A stretch of 64,000 nt of DNA from Diospyros lotus (taxonomy: Eukaryota; Streptophyta; Magnoliopsida; Ericales; Ebenaceae), in NCBI RefSeq assembly GCF_014633365.1, contig NC_068338.1, positions 53,145,716 to 53,209,715 on the forward strand, given 5' to 3'. The notes beneath the pieces were generated by a model that was not told the DNA's origin, did not search any database, and saw only the letters and a list, made by a program, of their open reading frames with translations. Both the position numbers and the translations under genes were made by a program. Of this stretch, positions 10,311-21,552 are shown one piece after another (position 1 is the stretch's first letter; every line of letters begins with the position of its first letter).

Positions 10311-13300
10311 CTACGCATTTAGAACTGCAGCTGTATCCAAAGGTATAACTGTATCAGGAAAATCTGTTCTTTGTCCGACAAGGGAGTAATATGCCAGAAT
10401 ATGGGCAGGATGCTCAACAGTTGGTCCCCCGAGATGACCTGCAACAACTACTTGTCTTGCTGGGATTAACTCAATATTCCAGAAGGGGCGAGTCATGGCT
10501 AAAAGATCATGACCGGTTGGAGATGGTCGATACCCTTGCACCCATAAATACCTTAGAGAAGGTAGCTGCAATACAGCAATGGCCAAAGCATGTTCACTAA
10601 AGCAACAGGCCCTCATTTCCAGCTTCTGTAGGCTAGGGCAGCCCTTAGAGAACTCAAGAAGCCCAACATCAGATTCACCAACACAACCCAGAAGCATCCA
10701 TCTAACATTTGGACTATACCGGCCAATATAGCTGAGTCCCACATCAGTCAGCCCCCCTGGCCGAAGATACAGGGCAAACCTTCTAAGCCTATGGCAACCT
10801 TGTAATAGGGCTCTAACTCCATTGTCAAGTGGTAAATCTGCGACTCTTTGTTCATTATCAAGTAGGACCAGACGGAAGTCACAAAGGTTTTTCAAGTGTG
10901 TGCCAAAACATTCCAGAGATTGATTTGTGATATCAGACACATACACAGCAAAGTATTCCAATTCCAAGCAGCCCTGTGCCAAAGCAATTAATCCACGGTG
11001 TGAAACTAATCCCCCTTCATCCTCCATGGGTTCATCAGCACCTCGTTCAATCCGAAGCCTCCTCATTCTCTTGCAACAACGAGCAAGAACTTCCAATCCT
11101 CTGTCTCCAATAACATTCCTAGTCTGTTCACATGAGAACAAACGAAAAGAAAGAGAACAATCACACACCTCCCCAACAATTTACACTATTTATCCACACA
11201 ATTTTTTCCATATCGGCATCCCATACACATTTCAGTTCTTAGTTACTGAACAATATTAAAAACAGGCATAGATTACTTGATCCAGTATCTCGGGATCCCC
11301 CTTTCAGTCAGTTATTTGGGGATATTATAAATTTCAGCCAGTTAATATAAATGCTTTGATCAGATTCCCCTCTAAAACAAAGGCAATGTTTGGATTGAGG
11401 GATGGAGAGGAAAGAGAGGGCAAATGATCCTGTTGTTTGGAAGAGGTTTCAAAAGAAGAGGAGAAGGGGATCAGAGAGGACCCAATCCCACTCCTTCATC
11501 CTCTTTCCTCCAAAATCTCTTTCCCCAAATCAGCGGGAATGGGAATTTTTTTGACTTTTTGCCCTGTTGACCTATGCATAGGAATATAAAACATAAGGGC
11601 TATGTTAGAAATTTAATGTCATAACCCTTCCCTTCCCTTTTTACTCTTGAAACCAAAGAAAAATATCACTAAAACAATGAAAACAATAATAGCTTGATGA
11701 TATGTTTCCACATGAATATGCAAATCATTAATTGGCAAGGGATTAAAAGAAAACATAAAAACTGCAGCATGGCCTATAAATGAAGATAGAACTAAGATGT
11801 CATAATAATAAATACAAATACAAAGAATTGGATTTGTAATATTACCTCAAGAACTTCCAAGTTAGGACATTTTTGAATTAAAAGACAATGGTCATCTGTA
11901 TCCAAAAGTGCATAGAGGAGATCCAATCTTCTAAGTGAGGATGCAAAAGGAAATACAATGGACATTTCATTACGCCCCATGTAAGTTAGACCCAAACAGC
12001 ATAATCTTCGGGGAAAACTCATAGAAGAGTATCTTTCTGGCAGCTCACTGAAAGAACCCCCACCAAACTCTTCTAGTGCATCTGCAGCACGAAAAAAACC
12101 AACAAGATCCAACAGTTCACAATCACTAATTTTAACTGAAACTAGGGAGCGACAATTTCTGGCTATGAGTTCGAGGTCTTGGAATCTGACTTTGACAAGA
12201 TCTGTCATGTAAAAGTTCAAAGTTTCAAGAACTGTGTTGTTTAAAGCAAGCTGATGTAGCCATTCGCCATCTTTCTCCACGATAGAGCTCTCTTCCAGAA
12301 AAAGGGTTTTTAAACTCCTGGGGAAGGATGAACAGAGCATTAGATAAACATCTAAGAGAAAATGAAGCAATGCTATTAACTCAAAAAAGTCAACAACAAT
12401 AAATTAGATATCTTTTATTGTCATCTGCAGCAACTGTTTTTCTCTTTCCCTCGTTCTTTCCACTAGTATAATAAGTTTTATTACTTGAAAAAGGCATTAA
12501 AGAGAGAGAGAGAGAGAGAGAGATTTGGATTTTCTATAACTAAAATCTACTCTACCAACAAATGGTAATTTCATAAAAGCATCAGAAATATTAATGCACC
12601 ATCATCGTAAATATTAATGTTATACAGTTTGGATACTACTTTCATGTGTTGATCAATGAGTGGAAAAATACATATGCTCCAGATACACATGAATTGGGCA
12701 TGGTGGGCACCACAAAATCAGTGAAAATTCAAACCATGAACATGCAACTCAACATAACTCTGTCTCAGTTCCTATGGCATCTACATGAGGCAATATGGTC
12801 AATTTGCCTTTTTAGAAGGAAAGCATTTTTCATGACATCAACTACCATAACAGACTCCAGTCTTTTATAGCTCCTGGTTTTCCAACTGTTGCCCAATCCT
12901 TAAAGCTCCCTTGTAGCTTGAAGAGGGGAAAGGACAGTGGCCCAATATAGACAGGTCCTTTAGAACTACTAGTTCAAATACTAGGAAAAATGAAGCCATC
13001 ATGATTGTCAAAAATGAATTATGGCATTAGCAATCTATAAAGGACAATCAGGCCAGGGTTTGGAGTTGAATATAAAGTGCTATTTGAAGCACTAAAACAG
13101 GGTCTTCAGGTTAAAGTCTAGCCAATATTCCAAAGAAGGCCTACCCGCTTCTTTCCACACGGGGGAGTTAATCTCATCAGCTTCCAGGACAATAATTAGG
13201 CCCTCTATGTGGTGTCTCTGGATGCTAGAGAAAACCAAGCTTAAAAAAGCAAGTTTGGTAAACTTCAACTAGATATTGCTTGTGAAGCAGGTGTTTTGGT

Positions 13301-16300
13301 TCAAGTTGGATGGCTTGATAAATGAGTCAAATGATGAATTTACAAACAACAGAGAGTTGGCTCCAAGGTTGAAAAGGCTATATAAGTATGTCGAATCATG
13401 AACTTCTTCAGCCAATTAGTGGTGATGAAGAAAAGCCTTGAAGTAGAACTCTGAAAAGTTAGGAAAGATTGGATTAATTTTGATATGATTTGGAACTTTT
13501 TTTAGGAATATTTTGAGTAGTTGAGACTACAAATAAAGTGACAATAATAAGTTATCAATTGAACCAAAAATGAAATGGTCCATCAATCCTTTTAATATGT
13601 GGAATCTCAACAGCAGGATAATCAAGCCTTGTTCCAGATTTGCAAATGTTCATTTTCCTCTCCAAAAACTTGAGTATTTACTTTGTTGACAATGACGTCA
13701 TCAACACTTCTCTATGATGCTTCCATTTCCACCATATATTTCTTCTTTCCTAATCTCACCAGTTCATGGTTTGCTAATTAGCAGTCTTGATTTCACGTTG
13801 CTAAGTTATCCACATATCATTCTTTTAACAAGCATCCAACGTTACTTTGCTTAACTTTGGTTTTGGCCACAAAAAGTTCCAGATCTTATCCTATTCAACA
13901 GTTCTTTCAAAGTCAGAAGTAATCAATATTCATGTCATTTAAGATGTCCACATGTCAAAAAGTTTGACAAACCATTTTATGTTTGACTAAAACTGTCCAA
14001 ATAATAAATTATCACTGTCTTTGTGTACAAAATATTAATAGGCAATTATTTGACCTCTTACAAGCCAATCAGTAAGCTTAATTTGATATTCTTGAGCACG
14101 TACATGCAAGGCCTCCTTCAGCTTGAGTTTGCCAAACATCTCTAATCACCTACTTAAGGGCCCAACAATCACTTTTGCAGCTACTGAGACCACAAGCAGA
14201 AAAAGATCTTAGGCCTCTGTTTGAAGACCCACAAGACTTTTACTCGAAGGGCCAGCTCCAATCCTCCTAGTAGAGCTTTGACAGTCAACTCTAGCTCCTA
14301 GCTATATCTTTAAGGTAATCTAAATTGGCTTTCACCCTGATCATCAGAACACAATTGCCTACTTTGCTCCTCAGGGAAACCAAAAGTTACCTGCATGATT
14401 TATTTTTATATTTTGGTTGTAACATCCTCACATATTTTGACCTTCACAGGAACCTAAAAGAAACTACATGATTCATTTTTATATTTTGGTGCTTAGGTAC
14501 CCAAATTTTCTATTAGTTGTTAACCAATAATATTATCAATTTTATCATCAGGTCAAAGTTCCCACAGGTTTTGATGGGAGTTAAAATACCAACCTCAGTA
14601 CAATCACCAGTTTATTAGAATTTTTGCTCTTCGCTATTCTTGATGTGTTGTAGAGGGTCCTCTTATAAAGAGAAGATAAAAGAGAAAGTGGTTGTTGCTT
14701 AATGCAAAGGTAAGCAGAACCTGCCTGCAGCAACTGAATGAGAAAAATATATGCCTGAGGGATAAAGAAAAACAAGACCATGACATTCCACAAGACAAAG
14801 TTCGGGAAAAATTGCTCTAAACAGTATGCCACCTGAAATTTGATACATGCCACCTGAAATTTGGTATCACAAACTTTAATTTTGTAATTAAAAATAGAAA
14901 AGAGTTTTCACCAGTACTGACAAGGGACACAAAATACGGAGATTTAGAAAAACAAAAATGATAGAGAACACAAAATATTTTTAAAAGAACTATGAATCCA
15001 ATATGAAGATGTTCAATGAAAAAAAATAAAGATATCATGCAATTTACAATAATGATAATAAACAAAACCATTAAAAAAATACAACTAATCTAACATAAAT
15101 ATGCCATTAAATCAGTAGTAATGATAATATCAACATCATTCAACATTCAAAAAACAGAGCACAAAGCTCCTCGTTCTGAAAGGATAAAGGGACAATTATT
15201 TTTGCATGCAACCTTACCCTTACTTTGCAAGGAGACTGTTTTCACAACTCGAATGGGTGATCCTTCTAGTCATAAAAGAACAACATTACTGTTTCTACTA
15301 GGGGATTCAAAAAAATAGAAAAAAAAAAAAAAATCAGATGTGTCTAATCCAAAAAGAAGTCCCAAAAAAACTTTATTAGAAACCCCATCTTGTCCTCAAA
15401 CCCATAAACAAGAACGTTTGTCGTGTTTCCTAGATCTAGATGTGTCTAAAAATAAAAATGATAATAAAAAACTAAGACCCCATTTAGCATGCCCTCCACA
15501 TAACCCCAAGTGTCTAAATGTCTTCTACATGTAAAACATGGATATGATACCCAAATTATTTTTGTGCTTCCCGAGTTGTATTTAATTATCAATTGAATCA
15601 TCATACAATGAAATTGAAGATTCTACTAAGGCCTATAAAATCAACCAACCTAATTTAAATTGAATGTTGTTCAACACTTTAGAGCAGTAGAACTCACTTG
15701 AGCTAGACTAATTCTCTAAATGAAGAAATAAAACTACTAGAGCACAGCCAATCATGCTCTAGTAAAGATTGTTTTGAGATCAATTTGAAATTTGAGTAAA
15801 CCAAACTTGAAGATACCTTCAAAGTTTGTTAAGAAATCAAACCAAACTTGAAAACCCCACTACTTGTCTTAGGACAGTTGGCTTACAATCCTAACTAGGC
15901 AACATTAAAAATTATCTTATTCATTATGTACACTCCACCAAGATGACCAACAAAAATAGCAAAAAACCATCAGGTTGGTACAATGAAATTCTACTTGCAA
16001 AAGGAGCTAGTCCTTTGAATAGAGTTCAGATTCTAATTGACACTTCACTAAGTCCCAATGCTGACTAAAATCGTGTATCTCCAAATATACAAAATTCTTC
16101 ATGCAAAATTAAGGGGTTATTTTCATAGTGCAGGTAGGAAGAGATTATGCTTAGAAATATCAGGAAAAGTTATGGATGATCATGAATACATATTTCGAGC
16201 AAACCAGCATATCATCCAAATATGAAGAACAACCTAAGATAAGTGTTGCAACAACTACTTTTATGTTGTGCCAGGCAAATGAAGGCCAGTAAGAGTATAA

Positions 16301-17515
16301 TGAATTCAAAGAGAGAAGAAAATCCCAGGGCAATTTTAGAACAACAAAGCAACACATGACGTTATGTTATAGTCTGGAAGATCAATTCCAATGGTTCTCG
16401 TAAAATTCTTCCCTGAGAAAAGGAAAAGAAAGGAAAAAGAAACCTTCCCTCTTTGGAGATAATTAGTGTAGATGATCATTTCATATGCAAAAGCCAACCC
16501 CACCTAGTGGAATTAAGGCTTGTGATTGTTGTTGTTATTGATCATTTCACACACAAAGTTGGCTAATCAACAATCCTCCTCAATAAGGTCCAGAAAGAAA
16601 CATCTCATCATGTTATATATTGATTCCTTTTCTCAGTAGAAGTTATTTCCCTAATAAAACAAATATGTACAGAGAAGCTCATCACAATTAACAGGTTCAA
16701 CAGATCCTCGTGCTTAACTAAAACTTGTATTCTCTTCCCTAAAAAGCCACCTTTTTTTTCCAAATTAATTATTTAACCATCAAAAAATGTGAATCAATCG
16801 TAGACTATATTCATCAATTCAGATTAAAATTTGAATACTGAAAATCAGGAAACAGTTTGGCAAAGAAGAGTACCAAATTAGACAACAGCACAACCGGTTA
16901 CAAACATAACACGCAAGTCAACAAGTTCCACCAATCATCGGAATAGAGCATTTCGACTTCACATTTCTCAAGGAAGGTAGGAACAGAAGTAGAGAGATAA
17001 CTAAGTCGCATGTGGAAAGGTAGAAGAAGATACCTGCAAGAGCTGCCGATATGCAGAAGCCCATCAGTGGAGAATCCAGAGCATTTATCAAGCTTAAATG
17101 CTTGTAAAACCCGACCACGCGACTGAGATAGGAGCTCGAGATCAGAGTCCCTAACAATCATCCGCCGAAAATGAAGCGCCTTTAAGCAAGTGAACGACCT
17201 CGCAATCTCCTCCACCCAGGGAGTCACGTACCCTCCCCAATCCTCCGGTATCAGGTTGAACATCGCAGCCCTAGGCTTGCCCTTCAGTTTCAGCGACTCA
17301 AGGTGCCGAAACCTCCGCCACAGCTGCTGCGGCGTGGAGGTGTAGCACAAGGCGATTGTCACATGCTTCCGAGTCGACGCGTCGATCTCGCACCAACGCC
17401 GGCACACCAGCGAAACCGCGTCCCGGTCACGCGAGTCTTGTATGTAATTGATCACGCACTCGAGCACGGTGTCTGGCATTCCACCAGTCACCTTATTCAC
17501 TTTTCCATCCTGCAT
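10311..17515 (-). CDS. COI1: COI1, F-box/LRR jasmonate receptor
   Basis: Coding exons are 17034-17515, 11846-12317 and 10311-11123 (1767 nt, 588 aa), joined by GT-AG introns of 4716 and 722 bp. The F-box lies at about residues 12-55 (MPDTVLECVINYI, then VCRRW) and is followed by the LRR solenoid. The protein is the SCF-COI1 subunit that binds JA-Ile together with JAZ repressors and directs their ubiquitination in the nucleus. The pocket residues known in Arabidopsis (R85, R348, Y386, R409, Y444, R496) are all present here as R82, R342, Y379, R402, Y437 and R489. Length matches the family (about 590 aa). I chose the ATG at 17515 because the open frame further upstream has no ATG. One residue is missing, relative to recalled homologues, in the acidic loop after RIERGADE. 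The gene looks functional. Confidence 0.97.
12318..17033 (-). other. COI1 intron 1 (4.7 kb)
   Basis: Donor GTATCT after the split arginine codon, acceptor CCCCAG. It contains a (GA)n tract near 12501-12522, a degenerate Au-type SINE (15151-15286), small tandem duplications (for example near 14824-14865) and no gene I can support. Confidence 0.85.
15151..15286 (-). mobile_element. Degenerate Au-type SINE
   Basis: Read on the minus strand, this has the order of the angiosperm Au SINE: a B-box-like CATTCGAGTTGTG, then AAACAGTCTCCTTGCAAAG, TAAGGGTAAGGTTGCATGCA and an end reading GAGGAGCTTTGTGC. It is diverged from the consensus I recall, and target duplications were not resolved. Same orientation as COI1. 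Confidence 0.6.
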
Positions 17516-18420
17516 CACTTCAGCTTCAACAGTCTCCAAATCCCGCAGCCTCAAATCTCAACGATCTAGCTGCAAGCCAATCACAAAAGCCTCAAAAACA
17601 CAAAACTCTTGAAAATCGATTCAAACACAGAAGATTTCCACGGCGAAAGCCGATCGAATCTCAATAACTGAGATGAACCTTAGATGAATTCCCTAAAAAT
17701 CGGAGATTCTGCAGATTCAAACAGCGGAGAGCGAATCTCTGACACGATCTACCGCGAAAACTCCGAAAAACGGCGATTGGCGAGACTTCCACGATTTGTG
17801 GTATCAAAACATGGGAGAAATCGTCGGATCGACCAAAAGCGGAGCTAGTGAGCATCGGAACTTTACCTTCGCGAAACACATAACCGTTCGTCTTCCGAGA
17901 GAGAGAGAGAGAGAGAGATGGGGGGGGGGAGGGCGGAAGGAAGGAGGAAGTTGAATCCCAACACACAGAGGCGTGATATAAGAACCGCAGAGAATCTACG
18001 GTGGAGATGCGTCGGAGTATAAGATCAGACGGCGACAGTTACAACAGTTTCGATTGGGGCGCATCCGACCCTAGCCATGTCTGGGCAAGGCAAATGCTCC
18101 TCTCTCTCTCTCTCTCTCTCCCTCAGGCGAGACGAAATTAATGCCGTGGAGGCCAATCAGTAGGGTAACGACAAATACGTACAGCGCTAGCCAATCACCG
18201 TCCTGGACGTCACGATAAGGCAGGCTCTCGTTGCAAAAAACAAAATCCCGCTAAATTACGGGAAGCTCCCCCCCCGCGTTGCCGACGTGGCGCGAGGTGA
18301 TTGGAAGCTCCACGCGGATTTTCGATGCCGGTCGCACCTGAGTCTTTACTCCGCTTCTCTCAGTTACTGCAGTTGGATTTGTCGGTTATGGCTAGCACTG
18401 GCACCGCCTACCGCCCACTA
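17516..18420 (-). promoter_or_regulatory. COI1 5' leader and promoter region
   Basis: Upstream of the ATG, read on the minus strand, there is a candidate leader intron (donor GAAG/GTAAAG near 17872, acceptor TTGCAG ending at 17570), CT-rich tracts complementary to (GA)11 at 17897-17918, a TATA-like TTATATCACG near 17972-17981 and a further CT/GA tract at 18100-18120. ACGT-containing elements occur near 18206 (GGACGTCA) and 18286 (GACGTGGC). The positions are suggestive only; no start site was mapped. Confidence 0.35.
17897..17918. repeat. (GA)11 microsatellite in the COI1 leader
   Basis: Eleven perfect GA units followed by a run of nine G. On the coding strand this is a CT tract, common in plant 5' UTRs. 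Confidence 0.9.
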
Positions 18421-21117
18421 AAGTTACATAAAAAAAAGGAATAACAAATTAACAAATCCCAAAAGAATAACTAAATCGAATTACCACTAATTATTATTAT
18501 TCAATTAATAGGGAATAGATTAAGTAATAATTTGTTCCTAATTTACCCCCTCCCTTTTATTGTAAAGGATTGAGCTGATTCCGTGGGTCCCTGAACGAAT
18601 ATGCCTCCAATCAAAGCAAAAATGATGAGTTTTAGCTAATACACATTTAAATAATTATAATTATATGAGATTGTAAACATAAAATTTTTGATTTTTTTTC
18701 TAAAAGAATAACAAACAATTGTATTTTGACATGCCAATAGGGGTAAGCGTTTGGTCTCAAATCGAAATAGTTGAATATGTGTAAAAAAATTAAATTGAAT
18801 CAATTGAACAAATACAAAAACTAAATAGGCCAAAAATTGAACAAAACATGACCAACTAAAAAAAGTCCAAAAAAAAAACTAAGTGTTGTTCAAGTAAGAA
18901 TAAGTGTTATTTGAATAAAAATAATATTATTTGATTAACAATAATTTTTACTCAATTAATCTTGTGTGAGCTGATTTTACTCCAAAAATATTATTAAATT
19001 AAAAAAATTTATCATTCAAATAAAATTAAGTGTTATTCGCATAAAAAGAATATTAATCGAGTAACTTCTGAGAATAAATTTCACTTCAAAAATATTATTC
19101 GATTAAAAAGATTTGTTACTCGAGTAAAAATGATATTACTCGATTAAAAATTTCTATTATTCAAGTAAAAATGATATTTCGATCTGTTCAATTATTTTAA
19201 TTTTTTTTTATAAAGAAATCGAACTAAATCAAAATAATTAAAAATTTTAAATTTAAAAAAGAAACTAAACTAAAGTAGTCTACAAATTAAAGTAAATCAA
19301 ATAGTCAATTTCAACCCATTCAATTCAATTATTTGATTTAACTAAAATTTTGCTAGCCCCATATAAACATATATTCCACCAAATGGAGGTGGGATTTGTG
19401 AATTTTCAAGCAATGAATAATGTTAAGCACATTCTTTATCCCCACTAAACAATAAGAATAGAATCTTTTTATCTCATTGTTTATTCTAATAATAAGAGCC
19501 GAATCCTATCCCCAATCCCCTTGTATAGTCTATTATTTTGATTTTTAGATAGTGATTGAAATATTTAGTGGGTGACTTAATTAAAATTTGATTAGCTCGA
19601 TACAAATTAAAATTAAATATTAAATTTAACCTATAAAATATTATTAATTAAGTAATTTAATAGCTCACTGAACCCAAGGATTGATTTATTTATTATGGCG
19701 TGAGCACAACAATAGGTGCTTTTATGGGTAAGAGCGTGTGAAGTTTTAATTGATACATCTAGTTCGAAATACAATTTGAATTCATCTCTCCATTCTCTAA
19801 TTTTTCTAGTTTATTTAGTGGTTGGTTTTGATTCACATTTGACACCTCCATCCAAAATACATTCGATATAATCCTTTAGGTGTTAGAGTGTCAACCTCTA
19901 TGTCGTGGAGATCTAATTTTTTGTTCCTTATTGTGAGTTAGCCGTTTTTTTTATTTACTTGTGTTATGTCAAGGTATGTCTTAGTATTGTCTGTACATAA
20001 TATTTTTTTTCTACTTTATATATTTGTAGTTAAAGAAATAAATTAAATTTAACCTATAGTTGCTGTTGATTTGAGTTGTAAAAAATTAAAACAATCTATA
20101 AAATTATTTAATTACTAAAATTGAAAAGCATATGGACCCATGGGAACGTGCTTTTGATGAAAAAGTAAACTAAATTTTAAATATTAAAATTTAAATAAGT
20201 CCATTAATTAATTAAATAGTTCAAAATATAATATATTTATTATTATTATAAAATCAATCCACCACACATATTCAGAAGCTTGAGATATCACGAGATTGTA
20301 GGTTCATTTTGTCTCTGTACAGAACTATGCAATCAACTATGTCAATTTAATGGGCCAAGCTCCTGATTTTTGTCTCACGATTAATCTATCCAATCACCTA
20401 GAACTGTGGAGCAGACAAATCGAAAGTTTTAAAAAAGATGAGATAGGTTCAGACCAAAATTACTGGCTATGATCTAGATACCTTTTGAGTTTCTTATGTT
20501 ATAAAAAAAATTATTTTCATCATTATTGATCAATAAAATTATTTAGATGTTAAAAATAAAATATAATAAATACACCTAATTTAAAAACAAAGTGTATTTA
20601 CTATTACCCTAGCAGTAATGATTGACATTAACCTATAAAAATAACAAATTTTACCCCTTTTTTTTTTAAAGAAAATGGACGTAAAAATATATTCTGTTAT
20701 GTATTGTATTAATACAAAGTGTCACTTTAAATATCAAAATTAAGTATTTAAGTAACATTTTGAATTCTTTTATATATTTATTTAATTTTATTACCATGTA
20801 TAATAATATTAATTAATAAATAGGAGCCCCTTTATTCGGGAGGTTCACTTCGCCCTAATCTATTCAAACAAAGCGTTAATACTGTAATACATGACAGAAG
20901 GAATTAACGATAAACAAACGAGGAAGAAATGGTGCCGACGTGGCAGCAAATGGACGGACAGCTGTGAGCTATTATTATAAGTGACGGCTGTTCCAATTCC
21001 ATTCCACTTGCCCACAGATTTCAACTTGCGCTTGGAGTTTGACAGATAACTCCCCATTTAATTTGTTTTTTAGTTTTTATTTTTTAATTTCAAAATTAAG
21101 AAAGAAGTGGAGGTAAA
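18421..21117. other. AT-rich spacer
   Basis: No gene is supported. It contains a degenerate putative DNA-transposon remnant (18738-19363) and otherwise low-complexity AT-rich sequence. Confidence 0.4.
18738..19363. mobile_element. Putative degenerate TIR element
   Basis: The left end TAGGGGTAAGC and the right end, whose complement reads TATGGGGCTAGC, resemble the TAGGGGTGAGC-type ends of common plant hAT-like MITEs, and the interior is AT-rich with repeats of ATTACTCGA-like units. No clear target duplication was found, so the boundaries are tentative. Confidence 0.35.
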
Positions 21118-21552
21118 TTCATATTTTTGGTATTGTACTTTTTTTTGTAGCCTAATTTTTTATTATTTTAATTATATTCATGAATTTAATTTTTTATTCA
21201 ATTTAACTCTTATATTTAATTTTTTTTGTGATAATATTTGTTTCAATTATACTCTTAAACTTGTATTTTCAACTCAATTTAACTCATATATTTTTATGTG
21301 TAAAAAAAATAAATAAAATGAGATGACAAAGTACACATTATACTCTATTCACGTCAAAGTATAGGGTTAAATTAACTTAAAAATGTAATCTAGAAATATA
21401 ATCGAAATAATAAAAAATTTTAATTCTCACGTAAAAAAAAATTAAAGTATAAAGGATTAAATTGATTCAAAAATACAAAATCTAGATATGTAATTAAAAT
21501 AACGAAAAATTTGAATAATCACATGAAAAAAAATATGAAAGTTTAGGAAACA
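21118..21552. repeat. Fold-back (long inverted repeat) element
   Basis: The segment 21130-21300 (with repeated CAATTTAACTC and TTATTTTAATTATA motifs) is matched in inverted orientation by 21355-21545 (TAAATTGATTCAAAA, AATTAAAATAACGAAAA). Each arm itself holds two diverged direct subrepeats. The arms are very AT-rich, which inflates apparent similarity, but the order of motifs is preserved. Confidence 0.45.

Noticed and set aside
12318..17033. COI1 intron 1 as a U12 intron because the donor is GTATCTTCT
   Set aside because: The donor has two mismatches to GTATCCTTT and no TTCCTTRAC-like branch site lies near the acceptor, which has a normal pyrimidine tract.
17515..17554. Longer N-terminus for COI1 (reading from 17554)
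   Set aside because: The extension starts at TTG, not ATG, and is not found in recalled COI1 proteins. The ATG at 17515 gives the family length.
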